Shown here one piece after another: positions 1-5,435 of a DNA stretch of 5,435 bases (its first letter is position 1; every line of letters starts with the position of its first letter). The stretch is from Candidatus Poseidoniaceae archaeon. Its GTDB lineage: Archaea; Thermoplasmatota; Poseidoniia; Poseidoniales; Poseidoniaceae. The DNA lies in NCBI GenBank assembly GCA_022425585.1, contig JAKMFF010000013.1, positions 1-5,435 on the forward strand, in the 5' to 3' direction. The translations under genes were made by a program, and so were the position numbers. The notes beneath the pieces were generated by a model. That model did not search any database and was not told the origin of the DNA. It saw nothing but the letters and a program-made list of their open reading frames with translations.

Positions 1-36
1 GAATAGTAAGATGCTAAACTCTTGGTTAAACTAAAC

Positions 37-702
37 TTATTTTCTCCATGCTGCATAATATCTTGTAACGTCTATCGATTCTTGGTAGGAAAATTGAGTA
101 AAGCCGTGCAGTTTTAGACTGCGAAATGAGTCTTTTAACCAAACTTCTTTCAGCGGCCAAGGGGGTGATTGTATCATTTGTCCACCGTTATCTAAGCGTC
201 CAATGCACAATAAAAACCCGTCTTTATCGAGTAATTTTGGTAAATTTTTAGCCGCAAGTTCTCTTATTCCGCCATCTGGTATTGCTTGCAAAATATGAAT
301 TTCAACAACCAAGTCAAATTGTTCTAGCCATTGCTGTGGAGGCTCGAGGATATCAGCAACTTGCCAATCTACTGAGGACTTAGGAAACCGTTCTCTACAC
401 CAATCAATGCATTGCTGTGAAATATCAAAAGCGGTTACTTGAAAGCCAAGCTCTTCTAAACCTACGGCATCATCACCAAGTCCACAACCAACAATTAACG
501 CTTTACCACCAGGGTGATTTCCTTTTACCCAATCCATCATTATCGGGTTAGGTGACATTCTTGCCCAAGGAATCATTGACGAATCTCTGTTAGCCAAATC
601 ATATAATTCATCAAACCAAGCAATAGGATCATCATTTATTGCGGCCTTTGCCGTAGAAATTAATTCTTCACGCTCAATTTCGGTCATATCACTCATAATC
701 AT
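37..702 (-). CDS. Class I SAM-dependent methyltransferase
   Basis: This 221-residue protein (from ATG 702) has a complete Rossmann-type SAM-binding core. Motif I is VGCGLGDDA at residues 71-79. An acidic residue at D93, after strand 2, would bind the ribose. D118 lies in the ADIL motif, and the strand-4 motif is DLVVE at 130-134. The N-terminal IPWARMSPNP (44-53) and C-terminal PPWPL (180-184) resemble a family I recall mainly from Actinobacteria, distantly like thiopurine methyltransferase/TehB. The substrate cannot be read from the sequence. The gene follows icd with overlapping stop and start: TGATG if it starts at ATG 702, or GTGA if it starts at GTG 705. ATG 696 and ATG 687 are also in frame. 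No clear Shine-Dalgarno precedes any of them, so coupling to icd translation is likely. The fold and enzyme class are secure; the start and substrate are not. Confidence 0.9.
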   Translation of the reverse strand: MIMSDMTEIEREELISTAKAAINDDPIAWFDELYDLANRDSSMIPWARMSPNPIMMDWVKGNHPGGKALIVGCGLGDDAVGLEELGFQVTAFDISQQCIDWCRERFPKSSVDWQVADILEPPQQWLEQFDLVVEIHILQAIPDGGIRELAAKNLPKLLDKDGFLLCIGRLDNGGQMIQSPPWPLKEVWLKDSFRSLKLHGFTQFSYQESIDVTRYYAAWRK

Positions 703-1928
703 CACATGTATGAGATGATTGCATCACCAAACTCGCTACACTTCAGCAACTTTGCATCGTCCATTAACCTTTCAAAGTCATAGGTAACAGTCTTGGCCGA
801 AATTGCGCCTTCCATTCCTTTGACAATTAGGTCCGCAGCAGCAGCCCAGCCCATGTGTCTTAGCATCATTTCAGCGCTCAATATTACGCTTCCAGGGTTT
901 ACTTTATCCTGTCCAGCATACTTCGGTGCAGTTCCGTGAGTTGCTTCAAAAATAGCAATTCCTGTATCATAATTGATGTTAGCACCAGGCGCAATACCAA
1001 TTCCACCAACTTGAGCAGCTAATGCATCGGAAATGTAATCGCCGTTAAGATTCATTGTAGCCAGTACAGAATACTCTGCTGGTCTTAGGATAATCTGTTG
1101 TAACATTGCATCAGCAATAACGTCTTTAATGATGATTTCATTGCCAGTATGTGGATTTTTCATTGTACACCAAGGCCCGCCATCCAGTTCAGTAGCGCCA
1201 AATTCTTGCTTGGCTAATTCATAGCCCCAATCTCTAAACCCACCTTCAGTGAATTTCATGATATTTCCTTTGTGCACTAGAGTTACCGTATCCTTATCGT
1301 TGTCAACAGCATATTTTAGCGCAGCCCGGACGATTCTTGCAGTTCCTTCTTGGGAAATCGGTTTGATTCCGATCCCTGAGGTATTGGGGAATCTAATCTT
1401 ATCAACGCCCATCTCATTTTGCAAGAAATCAATGACCTTAGCAACTCCTTTAGTGCCCGCCTCCCATTCAATTCCAGCATAAACATCTTCACTGTTTTCA
1501 CGGAAAATAATCATGTCAACATCTTGTGGAGCTTTAACTGGAGAAGGGGTGCCGTCATACCACCTAACGGGTCTTACGCAAGCGAATAAGTCCAACTTTT
1601 GTCGCAACGCAACGTTGAGTGAACGAATTCCTCCGCCAACAGGTGTTGTCAGTGGTCCTTTGATAGAGACTAATCCTGACCTCATAGCGTCTAGTGTTTC
1701 TTCAGGCAACCACTGACCGGTTTGATTGAATGCCTTTTCTCCGGCAAGCACTTCACTCCAGTGAATTTGTTTCTCACCGGAATATGCTTTACTGACCGCA
1801 GCATCGACGACTTTCATCATCACCGGACTGATATCAACACCAATTCCATCGCCTTCAATAAAGTGTATAGTAGGATTATCAGGCACATTTAGCAAGCCGT
1901 TGATAAGGGTAATAGTCTCTCCAGTCAT
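702..1928 (-). CDS. icd: NADP-dependent isocitrate dehydrogenase
   Basis: The enzyme oxidatively decarboxylates isocitrate to 2-oxoglutarate in the TCA cycle. The 408-residue protein aligns almost throughout with E. coli Icd (416 aa). Substrate and metal residues are present: Ser103 in GGGIRS, Arg109, Arg119, Arg143, Tyr150, Lys220, Asp273, Asp297 and Asp301. These match E. coli S113, R119, R129, R153, Y160, K230, D283, D307 and D311. NADP-specificity residues Lys336, Tyr337, Tyr383 and Arg387 match K344, Y345, Y391 and R395, so NADP rather than NAD is predicted. I chose ATG 1928; an in-frame TTG at 1937 would add three residues. The gene is full length with no frameshift. It is probably the first gene of a two-gene operon with the methyltransferase and is divergent from the OsmC gene. 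Its strongly bacterial character suggests ancient transfer into this lineage (inference). Confidence 0.97.
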   Translation of the reverse strand: MTGETITLINGLLNVPDNPTIHFIEGDGIGVDISPVMMKVVDAAVSKAYSGEKQIHWSEVLAGEKAFNQTGQWLPEETLDAMRSGLVSIKGPLTTPVGGGIRSLNVALRQKLDLFACVRPVRWYDGTPSPVKAPQDVDMIIFRENSEDVYAGIEWEAGTKGVAKVIDFLQNEMGVDKIRFPNTSGIGIKPISQEGTARIVRAALKYAVDNDKDTVTLVHKGNIMKFTEGGFRDWGYELAKQEFGATELDGGPWCTMKNPHTGNEIIIKDVIADAMLQQIILRPAEYSVLATMNLNGDYISDALAAQVGGIGIAPGANINYDTGIAIFEATHGTAPKYAGQDKVNPGSVILSAEMMLRHMGWAAAADLIVKGMEGAISAKTVTYDFERLMDDAKLLKCSEFGDAIISYM

Positions 1929-1970
1929 TCCAATCAATACATCCGAGAGGCATTTCCTTCAAGAATGAAC

Positions 1971-1982
1971 CGCCCATAGGCG
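1971..1982. promoter_or_regulatory. Short imperfect palindrome between icd and osmC
   Basis: CGCCCATAGGCG has self-complementary CGCC/GGCG ends around a four-base centre. It lies 4 bp before the OsmC start codon, in the roughly 58-bp divergent gap that must hold promoters for both genes unless they extend into coding sequence. No good archaeal TATA box is visible on either strand here. The site could be an operator, but arms of four bases occur often by chance. Confidence 0.2.
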
Positions 1983-1986
1983 TGTC

Positions 1987-2379
1987 ATGTTCGGCCGCGT
2001 TGAGTGGAAAGGTGAGAGTAAAGTCGATTGTTTTAATGAAGCGGGAGATTGTATAGAAATCGATTGGGATAATGGTCCTACACCTGTGCAAATAGTGTTG
2101 CAGATGATCGGTGCATGTTCCTTAGCGGATATTCAAACCGGATTGAAAGATCGCAAAATATCACGAATTTATATTGAACTATCAGGTCAAAGAAAAACCG
2201 AAGCGCCAAAAGTGTTCACCGCAATAGAAATGAACTATTTCATTGAGGGCGATGCGCCAAAGAGACTTGCTAGAAAGTTGGTTGAGAAGAGCCATGAGAA
2301 ATACTGTACAGTATCAAATATGTTCAAATCAACGGTAGATATCTCTTCAAACATTTTTGTTAATGGTGAAGTTTGTTGA
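1987..2379 (+). CDS. OsmC family protein, YhfA-like
   Basis: This 130-residue protein matches the OsmC/Ohr fold family and most resembles the E. coli YhfA branch (about 134 aa). The two conserved cysteines are present: C44 in MIGACSLADI at the start of the central helix, and C107 in EKYCTVSNMF. In characterised OsmC/Ohr members such a pair reduces organic hydroperoxides through a disulfide cycle. The YhfA branch is less well characterised, so peroxidase activity is an inference. The R-x-x-EAP segment at 69-74 (RKTEAP) also fits YhfA. ATG 1987 is the only in-frame ATG after a stop at 1966-1968, and it aligns with YhfA N-termini. The protein has no signal peptide and should be cytosolic. The gene is divergent from icd, and its last 33 bases overlap the 3' end of the opposite-strand gene. 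Confidence 0.92.
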   Translation: MFGRVEWKGESKVDCFNEAGDCIEIDWDNGPTPVQIVLQMIGACSLADIQTGLKDRKISRIYIELSGQRKTEAPKVFTAIEMNYFIEGDAPKRLARKLVEKSHEKYCTVSNMFKSTVDISSNIFVNGEVC

Positions 2380-3003
2380 GGAAAGTGCCTGCATTGCTTT
2401 TGCTAACATATCACGCAGTGCCTCATATAGCGGGATCCAACTACTTGGGATAGTTTTAGGCGCTGGCTCTATCATTAGTGAGTTATTTTCACTGCGGACT
2501 TTAGCGAATGGTCTTAGTGGTCCTGAGCCGTCAACTTCGATTATTACAGACAATTCAAATTCCTCATCACTCTTACTTACTCTGGCGGTCTCTAAATTGA
2601 ATTTAGCCTTAGTAGGAATTTTACTGATTATGGAATCTTGGTCTAGAGAGTGCAACTCTTTCTTCACTAAGACTTCTAATAATTCGGTGATTATTTCATC
2701 TGAAATGGTAGTCATTTGAGTTTCAATAACCGTCTCATTTTGTGCAGTATTGATTTGCTGGACATCCTCTTGAGGCTCTGATTCATCGTCTTCTGCAAGC
2801 AATATAGCGAGGTTTTCACTTTGGAAATTTTGGCTCGATTTTACGGCAGCAGGGCGGTTGTTGACAACGCCTAGTTCAGCAAATATATCGATGTCGTCTT
2901 CCTCAAATGAGTCGGGCAAAACAAAGGCTTCTTCTTGGAACATTAATCCGTTTTGTGATTTCATTATACTTAACATAATGTTCCTCACTGTCGCGTTTTG
3001 CAT
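2347..3003 (-). CDS. Hypothetical acidic protein of unknown family
   Basis: I do not recognise this protein. It has 218 residues from ATG 3003 and lacks cysteine, signal peptide and membrane segments, so it is probably cytosolic. Residues about 24-96 are acidic and Gln/Asn-rich, including EEDDIDIF (34-41) and EDDESEPQED (71-80), and look like a disordered linker. The rest looks folded: a helix at 100-120, strands around 133-142 and 149-159, and a closing helix at 192-207. Starts compete. GTG 3006 or ATG 3003 lies about 27 nt from the centre of a TATA-like element, as for a leaderless mRNA. ATG 2976 (209 aa) has a GAGG at 2983-2986, six bases upstream. The long open frame, domain-like C-terminus and promoter support a real gene. 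Its 3' end overlaps the OsmC gene by 33 bp. Confidence 0.75.
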   Translation of the reverse strand: MQNATVRNIMLSIMKSQNGLMFQEEAFVLPDSFEEDDIDIFAELGVVNNRPAAVKSSQNFQSENLAILLAEDDESEPQEDVQQINTAQNETVIETQMTTISDEIITELLEVLVKKELHSLDQDSIISKIPTKAKFNLETARVSKSDEEFELSVIIEVDGSGPLRPFAKVRSENNSLMIEPAPKTIPSSWIPLYEALRDMLAKAMQALSSTNFTINKNV

Positions 3004-3025
3004 CACGATACTTTAATTTGGTAAG

Positions 3026-3034
3026 AATATGATA
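3026..3034 (-). promoter_or_regulatory. TATA-like element for the hypothetical gene
   Basis: On the minus strand this reads TATCATATT, an AT-rich element similar to an archaeal TATA box. Its centre (about 3030) is 27 nt upstream of ATG 3003, the usual spacing to a transcription start. It would therefore give an essentially leaderless transcript, or a leader of roughly 27 nt if translation starts at ATG 2976. It was identified by eye only. Confidence 0.4.
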
Positions 3035-3056
3035 AGTGTCAAAGGTGGTGACATTT
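3034..3056. promoter_or_regulatory. Inverted repeat in divergent promoter region, candidate operator
   Basis: AAGTGTCA (3034-3041) and TGACATTT (3049-3056) are complementary apart from one G/T pair and are separated by 7 bases. The repeat sits in the 63-bp gap between two divergent genes. It abuts the TATA-like element of the minus-strand gene and covers the likely start or leader region of the plus-strand gene. Such a position suits a dimeric regulator acting on both. In plus-strand RNA the same bases could form an 8-bp stem whose loop is AAGGTGG, the beginning of an SD-like GGTGGTGA (3044-3051). Confidence 0.35.
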
Positions 3057-3066
3057 TGGGCAAAGC

Positions 3067-3699
3067 GTGGGTACTAGATTGCCAAGGGTAATTGCGATAC
3101 TTATCTTGTTCGCACTATTAATTCTACTACCAGTCCACAACGTGGATGGGTTCCCCAATGGAGTTGGAGATATTGGCGAGCAAGGATGTCTTTGTCACGG
3201 GGCTGAAAATGACTTGACCTCTGTGGAAATTGTAGGCTTACCAGATAAGTTTGAATCAAACACAACCTATTTTCTGCAATTAATTGTTGATAATCCTGAA
3301 ATCGATGTAAATACAAGTTCGGCCCATGGCGGCTTTAGACTGGTTGTATCCTCCGGGGTCATTTCGTTTAATGAGACAAATAAGAGCCAAATAATCGGTG
3401 ACGGCTGGACGCACACAGAGCTTGGCAACCAGCAAAGAGTTTGGAATCTTACTTGGCAATCACCGGCAGATAATACCTCATTAACTGCCCTAACACTATA
3501 CGGCAATGCCGTTAACGGTAATGGGGAATTTACCGGAGATGGTTGGAACAAAATAAAAATATACGTTTCGGGGCTTGAAAATTACAATACATTTGAGCAA
3601 CCTAATGCTAATCACGAACTTGATGTATTTGACAAAGTAATGTTGGGACTAGGGTTACTAGTCTTGCTTTACATATTGGTTAAGGTAGTCAAGGATTAG
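3067..3699 (+). CDS. Exported membrane-anchored protein, reelin/choice-of-anchor-V-like
   Basis: This 210-residue protein has a hydrophobic N-terminal signal segment (about 8-22) and a C-terminal transmembrane helix (about 191-207) with a basic tail, so the middle should face outside the cell. The middle resembles the choice-of-anchor V/reelin-like beta domain. The features are a cysteine motif after the leader (GCLCHG, 40-45), AHGGFRLVV (86-94), and YGNAVNGNGEFTGDGW (145-160). In related proteins the cysteine motif is usually CxxCH; here it is CxCH. Six N-glycosylation sequons (N65, N82, N102, N105, N127, N136) agree with an archaeal surface protein. GTG 3067 is chosen because an in-frame stop lies at 3049-3051; TTG 3079 is an alternative. 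The function is unknown; metal or haem binding is speculation. Its stop overlaps the ftsZ stop by 4 bp. Confidence 0.85.
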   Translation: MGTRLPRVIAILILFALLILLPVHNVDGFPNGVGDIGEQGCLCHGAENDLTSVEIVGLPDKFESNTTYFLQLIVDNPEIDVNTSSAHGGFRLVVSSGVISFNETNKSQIIGDGWTHTELGNQQRVWNLTWQSPADNTSLTALTLYGNAVNGNGEFTGDGWNKIKIYVSGLENYNTFEQPNANHELDVFDKVMLGLGLLVLLYILVKVVKD

Positions 3700-4826
3700 T
3701 TAACAAATTCAATACTTTTGTTTCTAAGGGCTCTTAGTTGACGGTTTTCGCTTGATCCATGTATTTGTTCGCTCTTCACTCCAGTTAGAACAAGCATTAC
3801 TCTAATTTCATCACCTAGGTCTTGGTCAACAGCCGCCCCCCAAATTATCTTGGCATGAGGTGATATTCGTTCTTGAATTATCTGAGCACACTTTTCGGCT
3901 TCACCCAATGTCAAATTAGGCCCACCAACCACATTGATTAGAGCACCACGAGCATCAGTAGTATCAAGCTCAAGTAGCGGAGAATGTAATGCTTCTAGAG
4001 TGGCTTCTTCGGCTCTATTTGTTGCCGAAGAAGCGCCAAGACCAATCATGGCAACACCGCTACCAGATTTGATAACAGCCTTCAAATCCTCAAAGTCAAG
4101 ATTAACCATGCCATCAGTGGTTAGAAGCTCAGTTACACCGGTAATTGACCGAACAAGTAATTCATCACCAACTCTAAACGCACTAGCGATTGGTAAATCT
4201 TTGACACCATCAATTTCCAGCAGGCGTTCGTTGGGTATTACCAAAATTGTATCACAATGCTCTCTTAGTCTTTCCAAACCCCATTCGGCGTTTTGTTTCC
4301 TAAGAGATCCTTCTGATTTAAACGGATAAGTAACTACGGCAATTGTCATTGCACCTTGTTGCTTTGCTAATCTAGCAATGTGGCCGGCAGCGCCAGTACC
4401 AGAGCCACCACCCATGCCAGCAGTAATGATCGCAAGTTGTGTATCATTGGTAATTCTTCGAAGTACCATTTCAGACTCTAAGGCAGCAGCTTCACCTTTA
4501 CTTGGATCGCCTCCAGCCCCTCTACCTCGAGCAGTTCTGCCAATCAATATCTTTTCTTCTAATGGAGACATCAAAAGAGCTTGAGCATCAGTGTTAATTG
4601 CATAACCTGTTACGTAACTGCTTTCGAATAGACCTTCTTCTGCTAATCGACTAATTGCGTTACACCCAGCACCGCCGGCGCCATAGACTCGGATACGTGG
4701 TTGTAGCGATTCTAGCAATGCCTTCAGTTCTTCTTCGTTACCTTGGCCAGGAGGGACTTCACTTGGAGACACCCTAACTTGCTCTTCTTCACTTAACTCT
4801 AAAACGCGGTCAATTAAATGGCGCAT
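3696..4826 (-). CDS. ftsZ: Cell division GTPase FtsZ, FtsZ1-like
   Basis: FtsZ is a tubulin-like GTPase that polymerises into the division ring. From ATG 4826 the protein has 376 residues. GTP-binding loops in order: T1 GAGGAGCN (49-56), T2 NTDAQ (78-82), T3 GRGAGGDP (101-108), T4 GGGSGTG (139-145), T5 YPFKSEG near 167-173, and T6 Asn199. The T7 synergy loop NLDFED has catalytic Asp244 and Asp247. GTPase activity is therefore expected. The segment EELKALLESLQ before T1, NAEWGLERLR, and the ending ALINVVGG...IIWGAAVD resemble haloarchaeal FtsZ1 more than FtsZ2. Oddities are Ser142 in place of the usual Thr in the T4 signature, and one extra residue in SGSG (254-257) after T7. TTG 4844 is an alternative start. 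The gene lies 70-90 bp after radA on the same strand. Confidence 0.96.
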   Translation of the reverse strand: MRHLIDRVLELSEEEQVRVSPSEVPPGQGNEEELKALLESLQPRIRVYGAGGAGCNAISRLAEEGLFESSYVTGYAINTDAQALLMSPLEEKILIGRTARGRGAGGDPSKGEAAALESEMVLRRITNDTQLAIITAGMGGGSGTGAAGHIARLAKQQGAMTIAVVTYPFKSEGSLRKQNAEWGLERLREHCDTILVIPNERLLEIDGVKDLPIASAFRVGDELLVRSITGVTELLTTDGMVNLDFEDLKAVIKSGSGVAMIGLGASSATNRAEEATLEALHSPLLELDTTDARGALINVVGGPNLTLGEAEKCAQIIQERISPHAKIIWGAAVDQDLGDEIRVMLVLTGVKSEQIHGSSENRQLRALRNKSIEFVN

Positions 4827-4875
4827 GATAGCAAGATTGTCCAAGCATCTTTGAAGGTGCCGACTGATTTTCCAC

Positions 4876-4890
4876 TAAAATAGCCTATTT
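4876..4890 (-). promoter_or_regulatory. Palindromic TATA-like promoter element upstream of ftsZ
   Basis: On the minus strand TATTTTA (4882-4876) could act as the TATA box, predicting a transcription start near 4853, shortly before TTG 4844 and ATG 4826. It overlaps a perfect odd palindrome, AAATAG-C-CTATTT (4878-4890, plus strand), with six-base arms around one base. The arrangement suits a repressor or activator competing with TBP and suggests ftsZ can be transcribed separately from radA. A weak hairpin is unlikely with a one-base loop. Identified by eye. Confidence 0.35.
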
Positions 4891-4914
4891 GTCTACCTTA
4901 GAGATTTTGCCAAT

Positions 4915-5435
4915 TCAATCTTTGAGTCCTTCTTCAGTTACCTGATAGACGCACTCGCCGTCAGGTAGGTTTGGTGAATCTACTAGTCTGGCTATTCTTC
5001 TGCCACCCTTAGCTTTCCTCAAATATAGTCTAAATGTACTTGCGTGTGCAAGAACGTGGCCGCCAACTGGCTTTGTTGGATCTCCCCACATAGCATCGGG
5101 TTTCGAGTGAACTTGGTTGGTCACTAAAACTAAAGCATTGTTAATATCAGCCAACTGTTTTAGTTCCTTCAAGTGCTTATTCAATTTTTGTTGTCTGTTG
5201 GCTAGCATTCCACGACCGATGAATTCTGCTCTGAAGTGACTGGTTAACGAATCTACAATAATCATCTTGACGTTCAAACCCTTCCCTACTCTTTTTATTT
5301 CATCCACTAGCAACATTTGGTGAGCAGAATTGTAGGCTCTGGCTACGTGAATTCTAGCAAGAACTTGGTCAGGATCTAAGCCTTGTCCTTTTGCCATTTG
5401 AGTAATTCTCTCAGGCCTGAAAGTATCTTCGGTGT
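4915..5435 (-). CDS. radA: DNA repair and recombination protein RadA, partial
   Basis: RadA is the archaeal RecA/Rad51 recombinase, forming ATP-dependent filaments for strand exchange. Only the C-terminal 173 complete codons are present. The 5' end, with the helix-hairpin-helix domain, polymerisation motif and Walker A, lies beyond the right edge. The frame stays open to 5435, with residues [18 protein letters not shown] continuing upstream of the internal Met at 5397. Recognisable RadA landmarks are ARAYNSAHQ, Walker B MIIVDS followed by LTSHFRAEF, the helix RQQKLNKHL, the L2-side VTNQV, the ATP-cap segment [14 protein letters not shown], and the terminal [15 protein letters not shown]...TEEGLKD. 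The intact cap and full C-terminus distinguish it from shorter RadB paralogues. There is no intein or frameshift in the visible part. It is upstream of ftsZ on the same strand. Confidence 0.97.
   Translation of the reverse strand, partial: TEDTFRPERITQMAKGQGLDPDQVLARIHVARAYNSAHQMLLVDEIKRVGKGLNVKMIIVDSLTSHFRAEFIGRGMLANRQQKLNKHLKELKQLADINNALVLVTNQVHSKPDAMWGDPTKPVGGHVLAHASTFRLYLRKAKGGRRIARLVDSPNLPDGECVYQVTEEGLKD

Noticed and set aside
1..36. Possible gene end or start at the left edge.
   Set aside because: Only 36 bases precede the methyltransferase stop. They are AT-rich, and no coding frame or terminator can be supported.
1879..2091. Minus-strand 70-codon frame covering the icd-osmC gap.
   Set aside because: It overlaps the 5' ends of two well-supported genes in other frames and has no recognisable sequence, so it was not called as a small gene.
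2357..2719. Plus-strand open frame of 120 codons opposite the unknown minus-strand gene.
   Set aside because: It lies almost wholly antisense to the hypothetical gene, is serine-rich with no domain pattern, and overlaps the end of osmC. The minus-strand frame is longer, has a domain-like C-terminus and a promoter candidate.
3184..3201. Cytochrome c haem-attachment site in the exported protein.
   Set aside because: The spacing is CxCH, not CxxCH, so a standard c-type haem site cannot be claimed. It is recorded as a finding instead.
3934..4329. Plus-strand open frame of 131 codons inside ftsZ.
   Set aside because: It is antisense to strongly conserved FtsZ coding sequence, and its Ser/Arg-rich translation is typical of a shadow frame.
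4845..4914. Terminator between radA and ftsZ.
   Set aside because: The palindrome has a one-base centre and so cannot form a stable hairpin. No long T-run follows the radA stop on its strand, so a promoter/operator reading fits better.

Overview
The window looks like a piece of a streamlined, moderately AT-rich archaeal chromosome. The best guess is a marine planktonic Thermoplasmatota lineage (Marine Group II/III, Poseidoniales-like), but this is inferred from gene content and was not tested by a search. The archaeal evidence is a partial RadA recombinase at the right edge, an FtsZ that resembles haloarchaeal FtsZ1 more than FtsZ2 or bacterial FtsZ, and a membrane-anchored exported protein rich in N-glycosylation sequons. 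Against this background sit genes of bacterial flavour: an E. coli-type NADP-isocitrate dehydrogenase, a YhfA-like OsmC protein, and a methyltransferase resembling actinobacterial proteins. That mix is common in marine euryarchaea.

Layout from left to right. (1) A minus-strand pair at 37-1928: icd is followed by a class I SAM methyltransferase, with stop and start codons overlapping. (2) A plus-strand OsmC/YhfA-like gene at 1987-2379, divergent from icd across about 58 bp. (3) A minus-strand gene of unknown function at 2347-3003, whose 3' end overlaps that of osmC by 33 bp. (4) A plus-strand gene at 3067-3699 for an exported membrane-anchored protein with a reelin/choice-of-anchor-V-like domain, divergent from the unknown gene across a 63-bp region that holds a candidate operator. 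(5) Minus-strand ftsZ at 3696-4826, overlapping the previous gene's stop by 4 bp. (6) The C-terminal half of radA at 4915-5435, minus strand, running off the right edge. No gap exceeds 300 bases. No RNA gene, mobile element or CRISPR array was seen.

The genes do not form one pathway. RadA (recombination) and FtsZ (division) lie head-to-tail, as chromosome-maintenance genes. icd is a TCA-cycle gene with a translationally coupled methyltransferase. OsmC is a thiol-based detoxification protein. The odder parts are the exported protein with a CxCH motif, the unrecognised acidic protein next to it, and two palindromic sequences in the short promoter regions. I see no convincing new multi-gene system.
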